This document shows, piece after piece, positions 7,078 through 12,439 of a stretch of 12,439 bases of DNA. The stretch lies in contig CAJTVJ010000037.1 in the NCBI GenBank assembly GCA_910579785.1, positions 1 to 12,439 on the forward strand, in the 5' to 3' direction. Source of the DNA: an uncultured Christensenella sp. GTDB taxonomy: Bacteria; Bacillota; Clostridia; Christensenellales; UBA3700. The position numbers and the translations under genes were made by a program. The first letter of the stretch is position 1; the number at the start of each line of letters is the position of its first letter. A model generated the notes under the pieces. The model did no database searches. It was given only the letters and a program-made list of their open reading frames with translations, and was not told where the DNA came from.

Positions 7078-7710
7078 CTATACCTTGCGTATCGGGTGTC
7101 TGATAACGGTTTTAAGTTTTTCTACGGCGCACTTGCGCGGATCGCTCAAATATATCTCGTGATGATAACGGCTTTCGCTTATATCCAACGCATAGCCGTT
7201 TACCGCCATATACTCGTGCATAAGAGCTACCGTTTTCGGCTCGTCGTCATAAGAGCCGACGTGCATACATTGAACGCAAACGCCCTCGTCGTAGGTCAAA
7301 AATTCAACCTTTGAAAAATCCGCTTTTTTCTTGTTCGTCGCTTCCCGCACCGCCCAATCAAAATCGGCTTTCGTTACAAAATCGGGCAAACGAATAAGTG
7401 ATATAAAGTTAAACCCGTTCTTGTTCGCATAATCAATTGTATCTGAGCCTTCTTGCCACCAAAAGCCTTCAAGCGGCGGGACAACGTATTCAAAATACCC
7501 GTCAATCCTGTGAGAGCTTCTATAACTCATTTTAATAGTAAAGGCTATTGCGTACAAAAGCCCTATTGAATCTTTATACTCGCCACTTTCGTCGTTGGGA
7601 TTACCTTTACCGCGTACCACTATATAATTCATTTTCGGCACAGTAACGATAGACGGCTTGTTTGCCGGCATATAAAATTCTTTGTATTCTTTTTTATAAT
7701 CAAATGCCAT
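7078..7710 (-). CDS. GyrI-like small-molecule-binding domain protein
   Basis: A 210-residue protein of the stand-alone GyrI-like type (SHS2/AraC effector-binding fold). From this start, VVRGKGNPND is at 31-40, VVPPLEGFWW at 76-85, MHVGSYDDEP at 149-158 and HHEIYLSDPRK at 183-193, the arrangement seen in Clostridia GyrI-like proteins of this length. There is no DNA-binding domain. The family binds varied small hydrophobic or cationic compounds; some members are reported to hydrolyse cyclopropane-containing toxins, and E and W residues such as those in LEGFWW are of the kind used. The activity here is not known. Two ATGs are possible (7716 and 7710). GGAG lies 7 bases before the second but only 1 base before the first, so 7710 is chosen. 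It follows a small gene by 24 bases in the same direction. Confidence 0.9.
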   Translation of the reverse strand: MAFDYKKEYKEFYMPANKPSIVTVPKMNYIVVRGKGNPNDESGEYKDSIGLLYAIAFTIKMSYRSSHRIDGYFEYVVPPLEGFWWQEGSDTIDYANKNGFNFISLIRLPDFVTKADFDWAVREATNKKKADFSKVEFLTYDEGVCVQCMHVGSYDDEPKTVALMHEYMAVNGYALDISESRYHHEIYLSDPRKCAVEKLKTVIRHPIRKV

Positions 7711-7734
7711 ATTCATACTCCGTTAAATTGAAGT

Positions 7735-7902
7735 TTAATTTTCAATTTTAATAATAATGTCGTATGCAGTAGAACATTCTTCTTTTGATAATTTTGTTTC
7801 ATTGACAAGATACTCTATTGCCTCATCTTTGCTATCAAATTTTTTTAATATATCTTTTACCTCTTTAAATTTATCAATAGCAACCCGAATTTCGGTGTTC
7901 AT
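7735..7902 (-). CDS. Small hypothetical protein (55 residues) upstream of the GyrI-like gene
   Basis: The ATG at 7902 has GAGG 9 bases upstream; an in-frame GTG at 7917 would overlap that site and is less likely. The product (MNTEIRVAIDKFKEVKDI...IIIKIEN) is rich in K and E and looks wholly alpha-helical, perhaps three short helices, with the stretch LSKEECSTAYDIIIK at about 38-52 containing its only cysteine. No signal or membrane segment is visible and I do not recognise a family. It is the first gene after a good promoter and precedes the GyrI-like gene by 24 bases, so the two are probably co-transcribed. A helper or regulator of its partner is possible, but this is only inference from position. 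Confidence 0.7.
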   Translation of the reverse strand: MNTEIRVAIDKFKEVKDILKKFDSKDEAIEYLVNETKLSKEECSTAYDIIIKIEN

Positions 7903-7944
7903 AATTTCTCGCCTCACTTGTAAATTACTGTTTATCGTATAATC

Positions 7945-7973
7945 ATTATATCACGAAAAACGAAAGAACGCAA
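7945..7973 (-). promoter_or_regulatory. Promoter of the small-ORF/GyrI-like unit
   Basis: On the minus strand TTGCGT (7968-7973) and TATAAT (7945-7950) are 17 bases apart, and TG one base before the -10 makes it an extended -10 promoter. It is about 43 bases from the small gene's ATG. Confidence 0.75.
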
Positions 7974-8016
7974 CCGATTGAATTTTGCGGGAAATATAAA
8001 CATATCTATATCTCAC

Positions 8017-8034
8017 TAGGCTACGCGTAGCCTA
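8017..8034. repeat. Perfect 18-base palindrome
   Basis: TAGGCTACGCGTAGCCTA is fully self-complementary, without a loop. It lies between the ilvE terminator and the small-ORF promoter, 44 bases upstream of that promoter's -35. It could be a protein-binding site or remnant of a palindromic repeat; the arm sequence resembles the GC-rich cores of the dispersed repeats at the window ends. Confidence 0.55.
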
Positions 8035-8060
8035 ATTCGTCCACGAAAAAAGCACAGAAA

Positions 8061-8083
8061 AGGCACAGCTTAACGCTATGCCT
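8061..8083 (-). terminator. Intrinsic terminator of ilvE
   Basis: On the minus strand AGGCATAGC and GCTGTGCCT pair over 9 bp (one G-U, which is a mismatch on the other strand, so the minus direction is favoured) around GTTAA. It is followed by TTTTCTG and, slightly later, TTTTTT. Confidence 0.75.
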
Positions 8084-8109
8084 AAATCTTTTTATTGGCG
8101 TTTTATTAA

Positions 8110-8142
8110 ATTCCCTATGGAAATTACGCTAAATTCCTGCGC
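8110..8142 (-). repeat. 33-base post-stop motif, copy 2 (after ilvE)
   Basis: Read on the minus strand it begins GCGCAGGAAT, has TAGCG in the middle and ends CATAGGGAAT. It starts 23 bases after the ilvE stop codon and matches the copy after degV at 27 of 33 positions. The terminator hairpin follows 26 bases later. Confidence 0.65.
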
Positions 8143-8165
8143 CTTTATTCTATTGCCGATAATTA

Positions 8166-9221
8166 TTATTTTATCTCAGTCACCCAGCCGAACTCGTCTT
8201 CATATCTCTCCGACTGAATACCTGTGATCTTATCATATAAGAAAGAAGTTATCTCACCCATCTTGCCGCCGTTTATCTCCATATCCTTACCTTTATAAGA
8301 TATAAGACCTACCGGAGAAATGACCGCCGCAGTACCCGAGCCAAAGCTCTCTTTGAGCATACCGTTGTCATAAGCCTCAACTATCTCGTCCATAGATATC
8401 CTTCTTTCGCTGACTTTATATCCGTATTTTTTAAGAACTGCGATACAAGACCTTCTTGTGATACCGTCAAGAATACTGCCGACAAGCGCAGGAGTGACGA
8501 CCTCGTCGCCTATGACGAAAAACATATTCATAGACCCAACTTCTTCTACGTACTTATGCTCGGAAGAGTCCAGCCACAGAGCTTGATCGTATCCCTTTTG
8601 ATTTGCAATCTCTCCTCCCATCAACGACGCAGCATAGTTGCCCATGCACTTAGCTTCGCCCGTACCGCCGATTGACGCCCTGACAAGTTTATCCTCTACT
8701 AGTATCTTGGTAGGTTGAAGTCCATTCGCATAGTATGCGCCGACAGGCGAGAGGATGATAAAGAATTTATATTTTTTGCTTGCGTGAACGCCGAGCATCT
8801 CTTGATTGGCGATGAGTGTAGGACGGATATACAATGCCGTACCGGGCTCGGTCGGAATCCAATCTTTATCTATCTTGATAAGTTCAAAGAGCGCGTCCTT
8901 GACAATCTTAGCGTCAAAATTAGGCATGCAAAGACGGGTCGCAGATTTGTTCATACGCACAAAGTTGTCGTCTATTCTAAACACCGTGATTTTTCCTTCT
9001 TTGGTCTTATATGCCTTTGCTCCCTCAAAAATACCTTGGGCGTAGTGCAAAATATTTGTTGCAGGCGCGATGGCAAACGGCGCATAGGGCACTATCTCAG
9101 GCTCTTTCCAGCTGCCGTCTTCATAGTCCATGACAAGCATATGGTCGGTAAAATACTTGCCGAAACCAAGCTTAGTAAAATCAGGTTTTTGCTTTGGTTG
9201 TGTTGTCAACGTAATTTTCAT
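8166..9221 (-). CDS. ilvE: Branched-chain amino acid aminotransferase
   Basis: A 351-residue class IV (fold type IV) PLP-dependent aminotransferase, which interconverts leucine, isoleucine or valine and their 2-oxo acids with glutamate/2-oxoglutarate in the cytoplasm. The catalytic lysine that binds PLP is K191 in GTGEAKCMGNYAAS. EEVGSMNMFF at 226-235, ILDGITRRS at 250-258 and GSGTAAVISPVG at 294-305 are typical of the long bacterial/eukaryotic BCAT2-type subfamily, and the N-terminal HMLVMDY and YAQGIFEG segments agree. The ATG has GAGGTG about five bases upstream. It is transcribed alone from an extended -10 promoter and has its own terminator. No leader peptide or T-box is visible in the short leader. 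The other ilv or leu genes are not adjacent. Confidence 0.95.
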   Translation of the reverse strand: MKITLTTQPKQKPDFTKLGFGKYFTDHMLVMDYEDGSWKEPEIVPYAPFAIAPATNILHYAQGIFEGAKAYKTKEGKITVFRIDDNFVRMNKSATRLCMPNFDAKIVKDALFELIKIDKDWIPTEPGTALYIRPTLIANQEMLGVHASKKYKFFIILSPVGAYYANGLQPTKILVEDKLVRASIGGTGEAKCMGNYAASLMGGEIANQKGYDQALWLDSSEHKYVEEVGSMNMFFVIGDEVVTPALVGSILDGITRRSCIAVLKKYGYKVSERRISMDEIVEAYDNGMLKESFGSGTAAVISPVGLISYKGKDMEINGGKMGEITSFLYDKITGIQSERYEDEFGWVTEIK

Positions 9222-9235
9222 ATTTTCACCTCACG

Positions 9236-9248
9236 TTCCCATTGGGAA
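9236..9248 (-). promoter_or_regulatory. Short hairpin in the ilvE leader
   Basis: TTCCC and GGGAA pair over 5 bp around a 3-base loop, a few bases upstream of the ilvE ribosome site, within a leader of about 32 bases. It is small and may be incidental. Confidence 0.35.
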
Positions 9249-9259
9249 TCTTGATTTTA

Positions 9260-9268
9260 ATTATATCA
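9260..9268 (-). promoter_or_regulatory. Extended -10 promoter of ilvE
   Basis: TGATATAAT on the minus strand is a full extended -10 element. The hexamer 17 bases upstream (CAATCG) is a poor -35, as is common for extended -10 promoters. Confidence 0.6.
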
Positions 9269-9281
9269 TTTTTTTGGTATG

Positions 9282-9301
9282 CCGATTGTTATTACAGTCG
9301 G
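9282..9301. promoter_or_regulatory. Imperfect palindrome over the ilvE -35 region, possible operator
   Basis: CCGATTGT and ACAGTCGG are inverted repeats (7 of 8 positions) around TATT. The element overlaps the place where the ilvE -35 should be (9283-9288). On the minus strand it is also 31 bases after the yigZ stop, but no T run follows it there, so a terminator is less likely than an operator. Confidence 0.4.
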
Positions 9302-9331
9302 TTGAATAAGTTTTTGTATCGCGCTCAATAT

Positions 9332-9976
9332 TCAACGCTTTGATTCGAGGAATTTTCTGTACGCCTCGTCAAAGACCTCGACTTTTGCCCTGCCCTGCGT
9401 GACGTCGACTATCTTTGCGACAAGCCCGTCTGCAATTTGGCAAGGGGCTATCGCCGATATCTCCACCTCGTTGTCATACGAGATATTCTCTATCTGACCG
9501 CCTTGGCTTTTGATTATCTCTTCGACTTTTTTGGATATGGAATATGCCACAGTCGCATTGAGACTTACCGCCCAAATCATACTCGCCTTTTCCGCCATAT
9601 CCAACGCTGCGCTCACACTTGACGAATACGCTCCCACAAGCCCGTTGGCGCCGAGTTTAACTCCGCCGAAATATCTCGTCACAACTGCCAGCGTCATATA
9701 TACTTTTCGCTTTTTAAGCACTTCAAGCATCGGTATGCCGGCAGTGCCCTGCGGCTCTCCGTCGTCGGAAAAACGCTGCTCCGTCGCGCTCTCGTTTGAT
9801 ATAAAAGCATAGCAGTTGTGCGTTGCGTCGCTGTATTTTTTGCTTATAGCTTTGACTTTTTCCAATGCGTCGTCATAATCTTTTATCGGCAAAAGCGTCG
9901 TGATAAAACGGGACTTTTGTATGACGATAGTGTTTTCACTTGGCTTATCAACGCTGATATAGCTATCCTTTTGCAT
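9332..9976 (-). CDS. yigZ: YigZ/IMPACT-family (UPF0029) protein
   Basis: A 214-residue protein with the IMPACT N-terminal signature: DATHNCYAF at 50-58, RFSDDGEPQGTAGIPML at 68-84 and VVTRYFGGVKLGANGLVGAY at 98-117. The C-terminal part (about 135-205) matches the ferredoxin-like domain (DUF1949) usual in bacterial YigZ. Its biochemical role is not settled; the eukaryotic IMPACT relative acts on the Gcn2 stress pathway, and a nucleic-acid-related role has been proposed for the bacterial form. The ATG at 9976 shares one base with the tyrS stop (TGATG), so translation is probably coupled to tyrS and no strong ribosome site is needed. A GTG one codon earlier is an alternative start. No clear terminator follows before ilvE. 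Confidence 0.93.
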   Translation of the reverse strand: MQKDSYISVDKPSENTIVIQKSRFITTLLPIKDYDDALEKVKAISKKYSDATHNCYAFISNESATEQRFSDDGEPQGTAGIPMLEVLKKRKVYMTLAVVTRYFGGVKLGANGLVGAYSSSVSAALDMAEKASMIWAVSLNATVAYSISKKVEEIIKSQGGQIENISYDNEVEISAIAPCQIADGLVAKIVDVTQGRAKVEVFDEAYRKFLESKR

Positions 9977-11193
9977 CACTCAACTGTCACTTTGACGTGC
10001 ATCTTCTTGCCCTTGTGCAAGACAAAACCGTTTGCCTTTTGGCTGTCGGTGAGAGTATATGCGATATCGTCTATCTTCTCTTCGTCTATCTTGACACCGC
10101 CGCCTGCGATAAGATTTCTTGCTTCGCTCTTTGACTTGCACGCGCCGACTGCAACCATCACGTCAAGAATATTTGTGCAATCGCTCGATATGCTTCTCTT
10201 CGGCATATCTTCACCGCCGCCGCCAAATGCCGCCAATGCCTGTTTTTGCGCAAGCTCCGCCTGCTCCTCGCCGTGCACTATCTTGGTGAGCTCATATGCA
10301 AGGCGCGCCTTTGCGACGTTCATTCTCTCGTCTTGATATTTGCAAAGCTGAGCTATCTCGTCAAGCGATAGATACGTCAAAAGTTTCATACACTTTTCCA
10401 CGTCCGCGTCTGCGGTATTGCGCCAATATTGATAAAACTCATAAGGCGACGTCTTTTGCGGATCGAGCCATACCGCGCCCTTTTGAGTCTTGCCCATCTT
10501 CTTGCCTTCGCTTGTCGTAAGAAGCGTGAAGGTCATAGCATAAGCGTCGCTGCTCTTTTTGCGCCTTATGAGATCGGCTCCCGCCAATATATTCGACCAT
10601 TGGTCATCACCGCCGCATTCCAATTTGCAGCCGTAATGCTCAAACAGATACAAAAAGTCGTACGCCTGCATAAGCATGTAGTTGAATTCAAGGAATGACA
10701 ATCCCTTTTCCATTCTCGATTTAAAACATTCGGCAGTCAACATCTGATTGACAGAAAAATGCGCGCCGATATCTCTTATGAATTTGATATAGTTGAGAGA
10801 GTCAAGCCAATCTGCATTGTTGACCATAACCGCAGCATTCTCTCCCTCAAAAGAGAAAAACTTGGACATCTGCTCCTTAAATCTGTCGCAGTTGTGCTTT
10901 ATCGTCTCATCCGTCATCATCTGACGCATATCCGTTCTGCCGGAGGGATCGCCTATCTTTCCCGTACCGCCGCCGATAAGCACTATGGGTTTATGTCCTG
11001 CCTTTTGCATATAGCTCATGACCATAAGTTGCATAAAATGACCGACGTGCAAACTGTCAGCCGTAGGGTCAAATCCTATATAAAAAGGTACGCTTTCACT
11101 TCCCAAAAGTTTATAAAGTTCCTCTTCCCTTACCGTCTGTTTAATAAAGCCTCTTTCGCGAAGCACGTCCATTATGTTTCTTGTGATTTCCAT
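9976..11193 (-). CDS. tyrS: Tyrosyl-tRNA synthetase
   Basis: A 405-residue class I aminoacyl-tRNA synthetase that charges tRNA-Tyr with tyrosine in the cytoplasm. YIGFDPTADSLHVGH at 38-52 carries the HIGH-type motif (HVGH 49-52), IGGGTGKIGDPSGR is at 73-86, YMLMQAYDF at 172-180, GGDDQWSN at 194-201, and the KMSKS-type motif is KMGKT at 232-236. Residues about 340-400 form the C-terminal S4 RNA-binding domain. Length is normal. AAGGA is 7 bases before the ATG. The promoter lies close upstream and leaves a leader of about 25 to 35 bases, so there is no room for the T-box riboswitch that often controls tyrS in Firmicutes. Its stop overlaps the start of yigZ. Confidence 0.97.
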   Translation of the reverse strand: MEITRNIMDVLRERGFIKQTVREEELYKLLGSESVPFYIGFDPTADSLHVGHFMQLMVMSYMQKAGHKPIVLIGGGTGKIGDPSGRTDMRQMMTDETIKHNCDRFKEQMSKFFSFEGENAAVMVNNADWLDSLNYIKFIRDIGAHFSVNQMLTAECFKSRMEKGLSFLEFNYMLMQAYDFLYLFEHYGCKLECGGDDQWSNILAGADLIRRKKSSDAYAMTFTLLTTSEGKKMGKTQKGAVWLDPQKTSPYEFYQYWRNTADADVEKCMKLLTYLSLDEIAQLCKYQDERMNVAKARLAYELTKIVHGEEQAELAQKQALAAFGGGGEDMPKRSISSDCTNILDVMVAVGACKSKSEARNLIAGGGVKIDEEKIDDIAYTLTDSQKANGFVLHKGKKMHVKVTVE

Positions 11194-11224
11194 TTCGCTA
11201 TCCTTAAATAATATATTTTAAGTT

Positions 11225-11253
11225 ATTATAACACCACTTTTATGCAATGTAAA
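11225..11253 (-). promoter_or_regulatory. Promoter of tyrS-yigZ
   Basis: On the minus strand TTTACA (11248-11253) and TATAAT (11225-11230) are 17 bases apart, about 31 bases before the tyrS ATG. Confidence 0.8.
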
Positions 11254-11306
11254 CAAAATAAAGGTTTTTCTTTGATTTTGTATTATCAACGTAAGCTCAT
11301 ATAGCT

Positions 11307-11485
11307 GCATACAGTCAATCAAGTTTTGGTCGGAGTCAAACCAATTTTAGTTATTCTCTCAATGTATCATATCCCATACAACTATTACAAATACATATGA
11401 CTATGTCATTTCGACCGCATATTGCTTATAGTTCAACCAAGCTTTGGTCATTTCGACCAAGCGTAGCGCGTGGAGAAATCTCAAC
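11307..11485 (+). repeat. Mosaic dispersed repeat, copy B, upstream of the 229-residue lipoprotein gene
   Basis: The block starts GCATACAGTCAA (11307-11318). It contains a degenerate TCAATCAAGTTTTGGTC (from 11315) that is repeated as TCAACCAAGCTTTGGTC (from 11433), two GTCATTTCGACC units (11405-11416 and 11447-11458), and ends with GGAGAAATCTCAACC at 11485. It fills most of the 351-base gap between tyrS and the lipoprotein gene; apart from the tyrS promoter I see no gene there. Confidence 0.65.
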
Positions 11486-11544
11486 CTTTTATATATCTTG
11501 CATAATTAGCATATTATTGCAGAAACTGTACTTGGAGGATAACA

Positions 11545-12234
11545 ATGAAAAGAAAATTAGTATTTTTGATTTTTATATTGCTCGCGCTTACTACGGCTGT
11601 GCTTTGCGGCTGTCAAAAAAAGGGCGACGACTTTTTTGATACAGATTATCTAAATTTTGAGGACTTTAAGTCACTCAAAAACTTTACCGTCATAAACTCA
11701 AACGAGCCCAACACCACTGCCAAATATATCAATGACGGCAGCAGAATACTTTTTGAGACCACGACCGCAACGGAAGAAGGAATTGACAACAACGTAATCT
11801 ATATCTTTTCTACCGATAAGAATACGGCATATATCGGCGACGCTTGGCAAGATATAGAGTTGAAAGACGTAGATGACTATCTTTCTTCCATCTCTGACAG
11901 AACGGGTCTTGCATACGTCAATATTGAAGAAGTGTACGTCAAAGAAATTGCAGACCATAAGTATGCTATCGATCCCGATCATTTTTTCAAAGAAGCATTT
12001 AGAGTCAAGTACGAAACGTTTTTTGGCAAGGATTATGAAGAGAGCGAATTCAACACAGAATATGAAAAACAAAAAGAAGAACTTTTTGGCAACGTCGACG
12101 ATTATCTAATAACGCTTGATTGCTCAACTAAAAAGCAAATGTCGCTTTCTATCGAAAATGCCAAAGATAAAAAACTGTTGACTTACCGATATACCGATAT
12201 AGACAACACTGATATCACACTGCCAAAAGAATAA
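11545..12234 (+). CDS. Lipoprotein of unknown function (229 residues)
   Basis: The signal sequence is clear: MKRK, a hydrophobic core, then AVLCGC with lipidated cysteine C23 (L20-C21-G22-C23). The mature part is acidic and soluble, rich in D, E, K and Y, starting DDFFDTDYLNFEDF, with no further membrane segment. I do not recognise a family. The Shine-Dalgarno GGAGG six bases before the ATG is ideal. I could not place a convincing promoter; a TATTAT hexamer lies at 11511-11516 without a strong -35. The gene is monocistronic, followed by a hairpin, and bracketed by mosaic dispersed repeats. It resembles the other lipoprotein in the window only in its signal peptide. Confidence 0.82.
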   Translation: MKRKLVFLIFILLALTTAVLCGCQKKGDDFFDTDYLNFEDFKSLKNFTVINSNEPNTTAKYINDGSRILFETTTATEEGIDNNVIYIFSTDKNTAYIGDAWQDIELKDVDDYLSSISDRTGLAYVNIEEVYVKEIADHKYAIDPDHFFKEAFRVKYETFFGKDYEESEFNTEYEKQKEELFGNVDDYLITLDCSTKKQMSLSIENAKDKKLLTYRYTDIDNTDITLPKE

Positions 12235-12246
12235 CTATAATTATGT

Positions 12247-12267
12247 AAGGACGGCTACACCGTCCTT
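12247..12267 (+). terminator. Terminator of the 229-residue lipoprotein gene
   Basis: AAGGACGG (12247-12254) pairs over 8 bp with CCGTCCTT (12260-12267) around CTACA, 12 bases after the stop. The tail CTTG is short in T, so efficiency may be moderate. Confidence 0.65.
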
Positions 12268-12280
12268 CTTGCCGCCTAAT

Positions 12281-12387
12281 GCTTACAGTCAACAAAAATC
12301 TAGTCACCTCGACCATGCTCCATATTCTAAATAATATTGATTATATATAAGTTATGTCATTTCGACCGTAGCGGAGAAATCTCATCC
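12281..12387 (+). repeat. Mosaic dispersed repeat, copy C, downstream of the lipoprotein gene
   Basis: It starts GCTTACAGTCAA (11 of 12 bases as in the upstream block), continues with a degenerate GTCACCTCGACC (12303-12314), then after an AT-rich spacer has GTCATTTCGACC (12356-12367) and GGAGAAATCTCATCC ending at 12387. The order of parts is the same as in the block upstream of the lipoprotein gene. Confidence 0.6.
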
Positions 12388-12439
12388 TTTTATTAACTCG
12401 ATGAGACTTCTCCATTTCACTGCGTTTCAGTCGAAGTGA
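12356..12439. repeat. Inverted pair of the dispersed repeat at the right edge
   Basis: The unit at 12356-12387 is followed after about 13 bases by a diverged copy in opposite orientation (ATGAGACTTCTCC from 12401 to TCGAAGTGA at the window end), giving a large imperfect palindrome. The right arm probably continues a base or more past the window. Confidence 0.65.

Noticed and set aside
6930..8142. Integron-type gene cassette with attC sites
   Set aside because: The two motifs lack the paired core sites of attC and no integrase is present; the resemblance is only that of repeats around a short gene unit.
8715..9254. Open frame of 179 codons on the plus strand within ilvE
   Set aside because: It is antisense to a fully conserved aminotransferase and shows shadow-like composition.
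10759..11211. Open frame of 150 codons on the plus strand within tyrS
   Set aside because: It lies wholly antisense to the conserved TyrRS N-terminal domain and has no ribosome site or recognisable sequence.
11307..11485. CRISPR array or tandem repeat array
   Set aside because: The repeated units are irregularly spaced, diverged and partly nested, without constant-length spacers or cas genes.
11698..12072. Open frame on the minus strand opposite the 229-residue lipoprotein gene
   Set aside because: The plus-strand gene has an ideal ribosome site and a lipobox; the antisense product (F- and C-rich) lacks a start signal.

Overview
The window looks like a piece of an AT-rich, low-GC Gram-positive (Clostridia-type) chromosome. 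The evidence is the set of sigma-A-like promoters with 17-base spacers, purine-rich Shine-Dalgarno sites, intrinsic terminators, two lipoproteins with Gram-positive-style signal peptides, a DegV/FakB protein, and a surface-type protein with a DUF6273-like domain. That last combination is typical of uncultured gut Clostridia, possibly Christensenellales-like. The taxonomic placement is inference from gene style, not from a marker comparison. Standard bacterial code is used, and no tRNA, rRNA, CRISPR array, transposase or phage gene was found.

Layout, left to right. (1) 1-1385, minus: the N-terminal 461 codons of a membrane-anchored or secreted protein that runs off the left edge. (2) 1386-1778: a gene-free stretch with three GTATAC palindromes, one dispersed-repeat copy and a terminator. 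(3) 1779-4409, minus: a two-gene operon, PAP2-family phosphatase followed by an acyl-CoA synthetase-type ligase, with its own promoter. (4) 4602-5630, minus: a lipoprotein of unknown function with its own promoter and a strong hairpin after it. (5) 5994-6905, plus: a DegV-family fatty-acid-binding protein behind a perfect consensus promoter. (6) 7078-7902, minus: a small protein plus a GyrI-like protein, forming a two-gene unit. (7) 8166-9221, minus: branched-chain aminotransferase ilvE. (8) 9332-11193, minus: tyrS overlapping a YigZ/IMPACT gene by one base. (9) 11545-12234, plus: a second lipoprotein of unknown function, bracketed by mosaic copies of a dispersed repeat.

Functionally this is mostly housekeeping: lipid handling (PAP2, acyl ligase, DegV), branched-chain amino acid metabolism (IlvE) and translation (TyrRS), with envelope proteins at the edges. 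No obvious multi-gene defence, biosynthetic or mobile system is present. The most unusual signals are non-coding. One is a 33-base motif (27 of 33 identical) placed 24 and 23 bases after the stop codons of degV and ilvE, so that the two copies also form inverted repeats around the small-ORF/GyrI cassette. The other is a family of GTCATTTCGACC...GGAGAAATCTCATCC repeats present at both ends of the window. Possible operators sit in front of ilvE and the left-edge gene.
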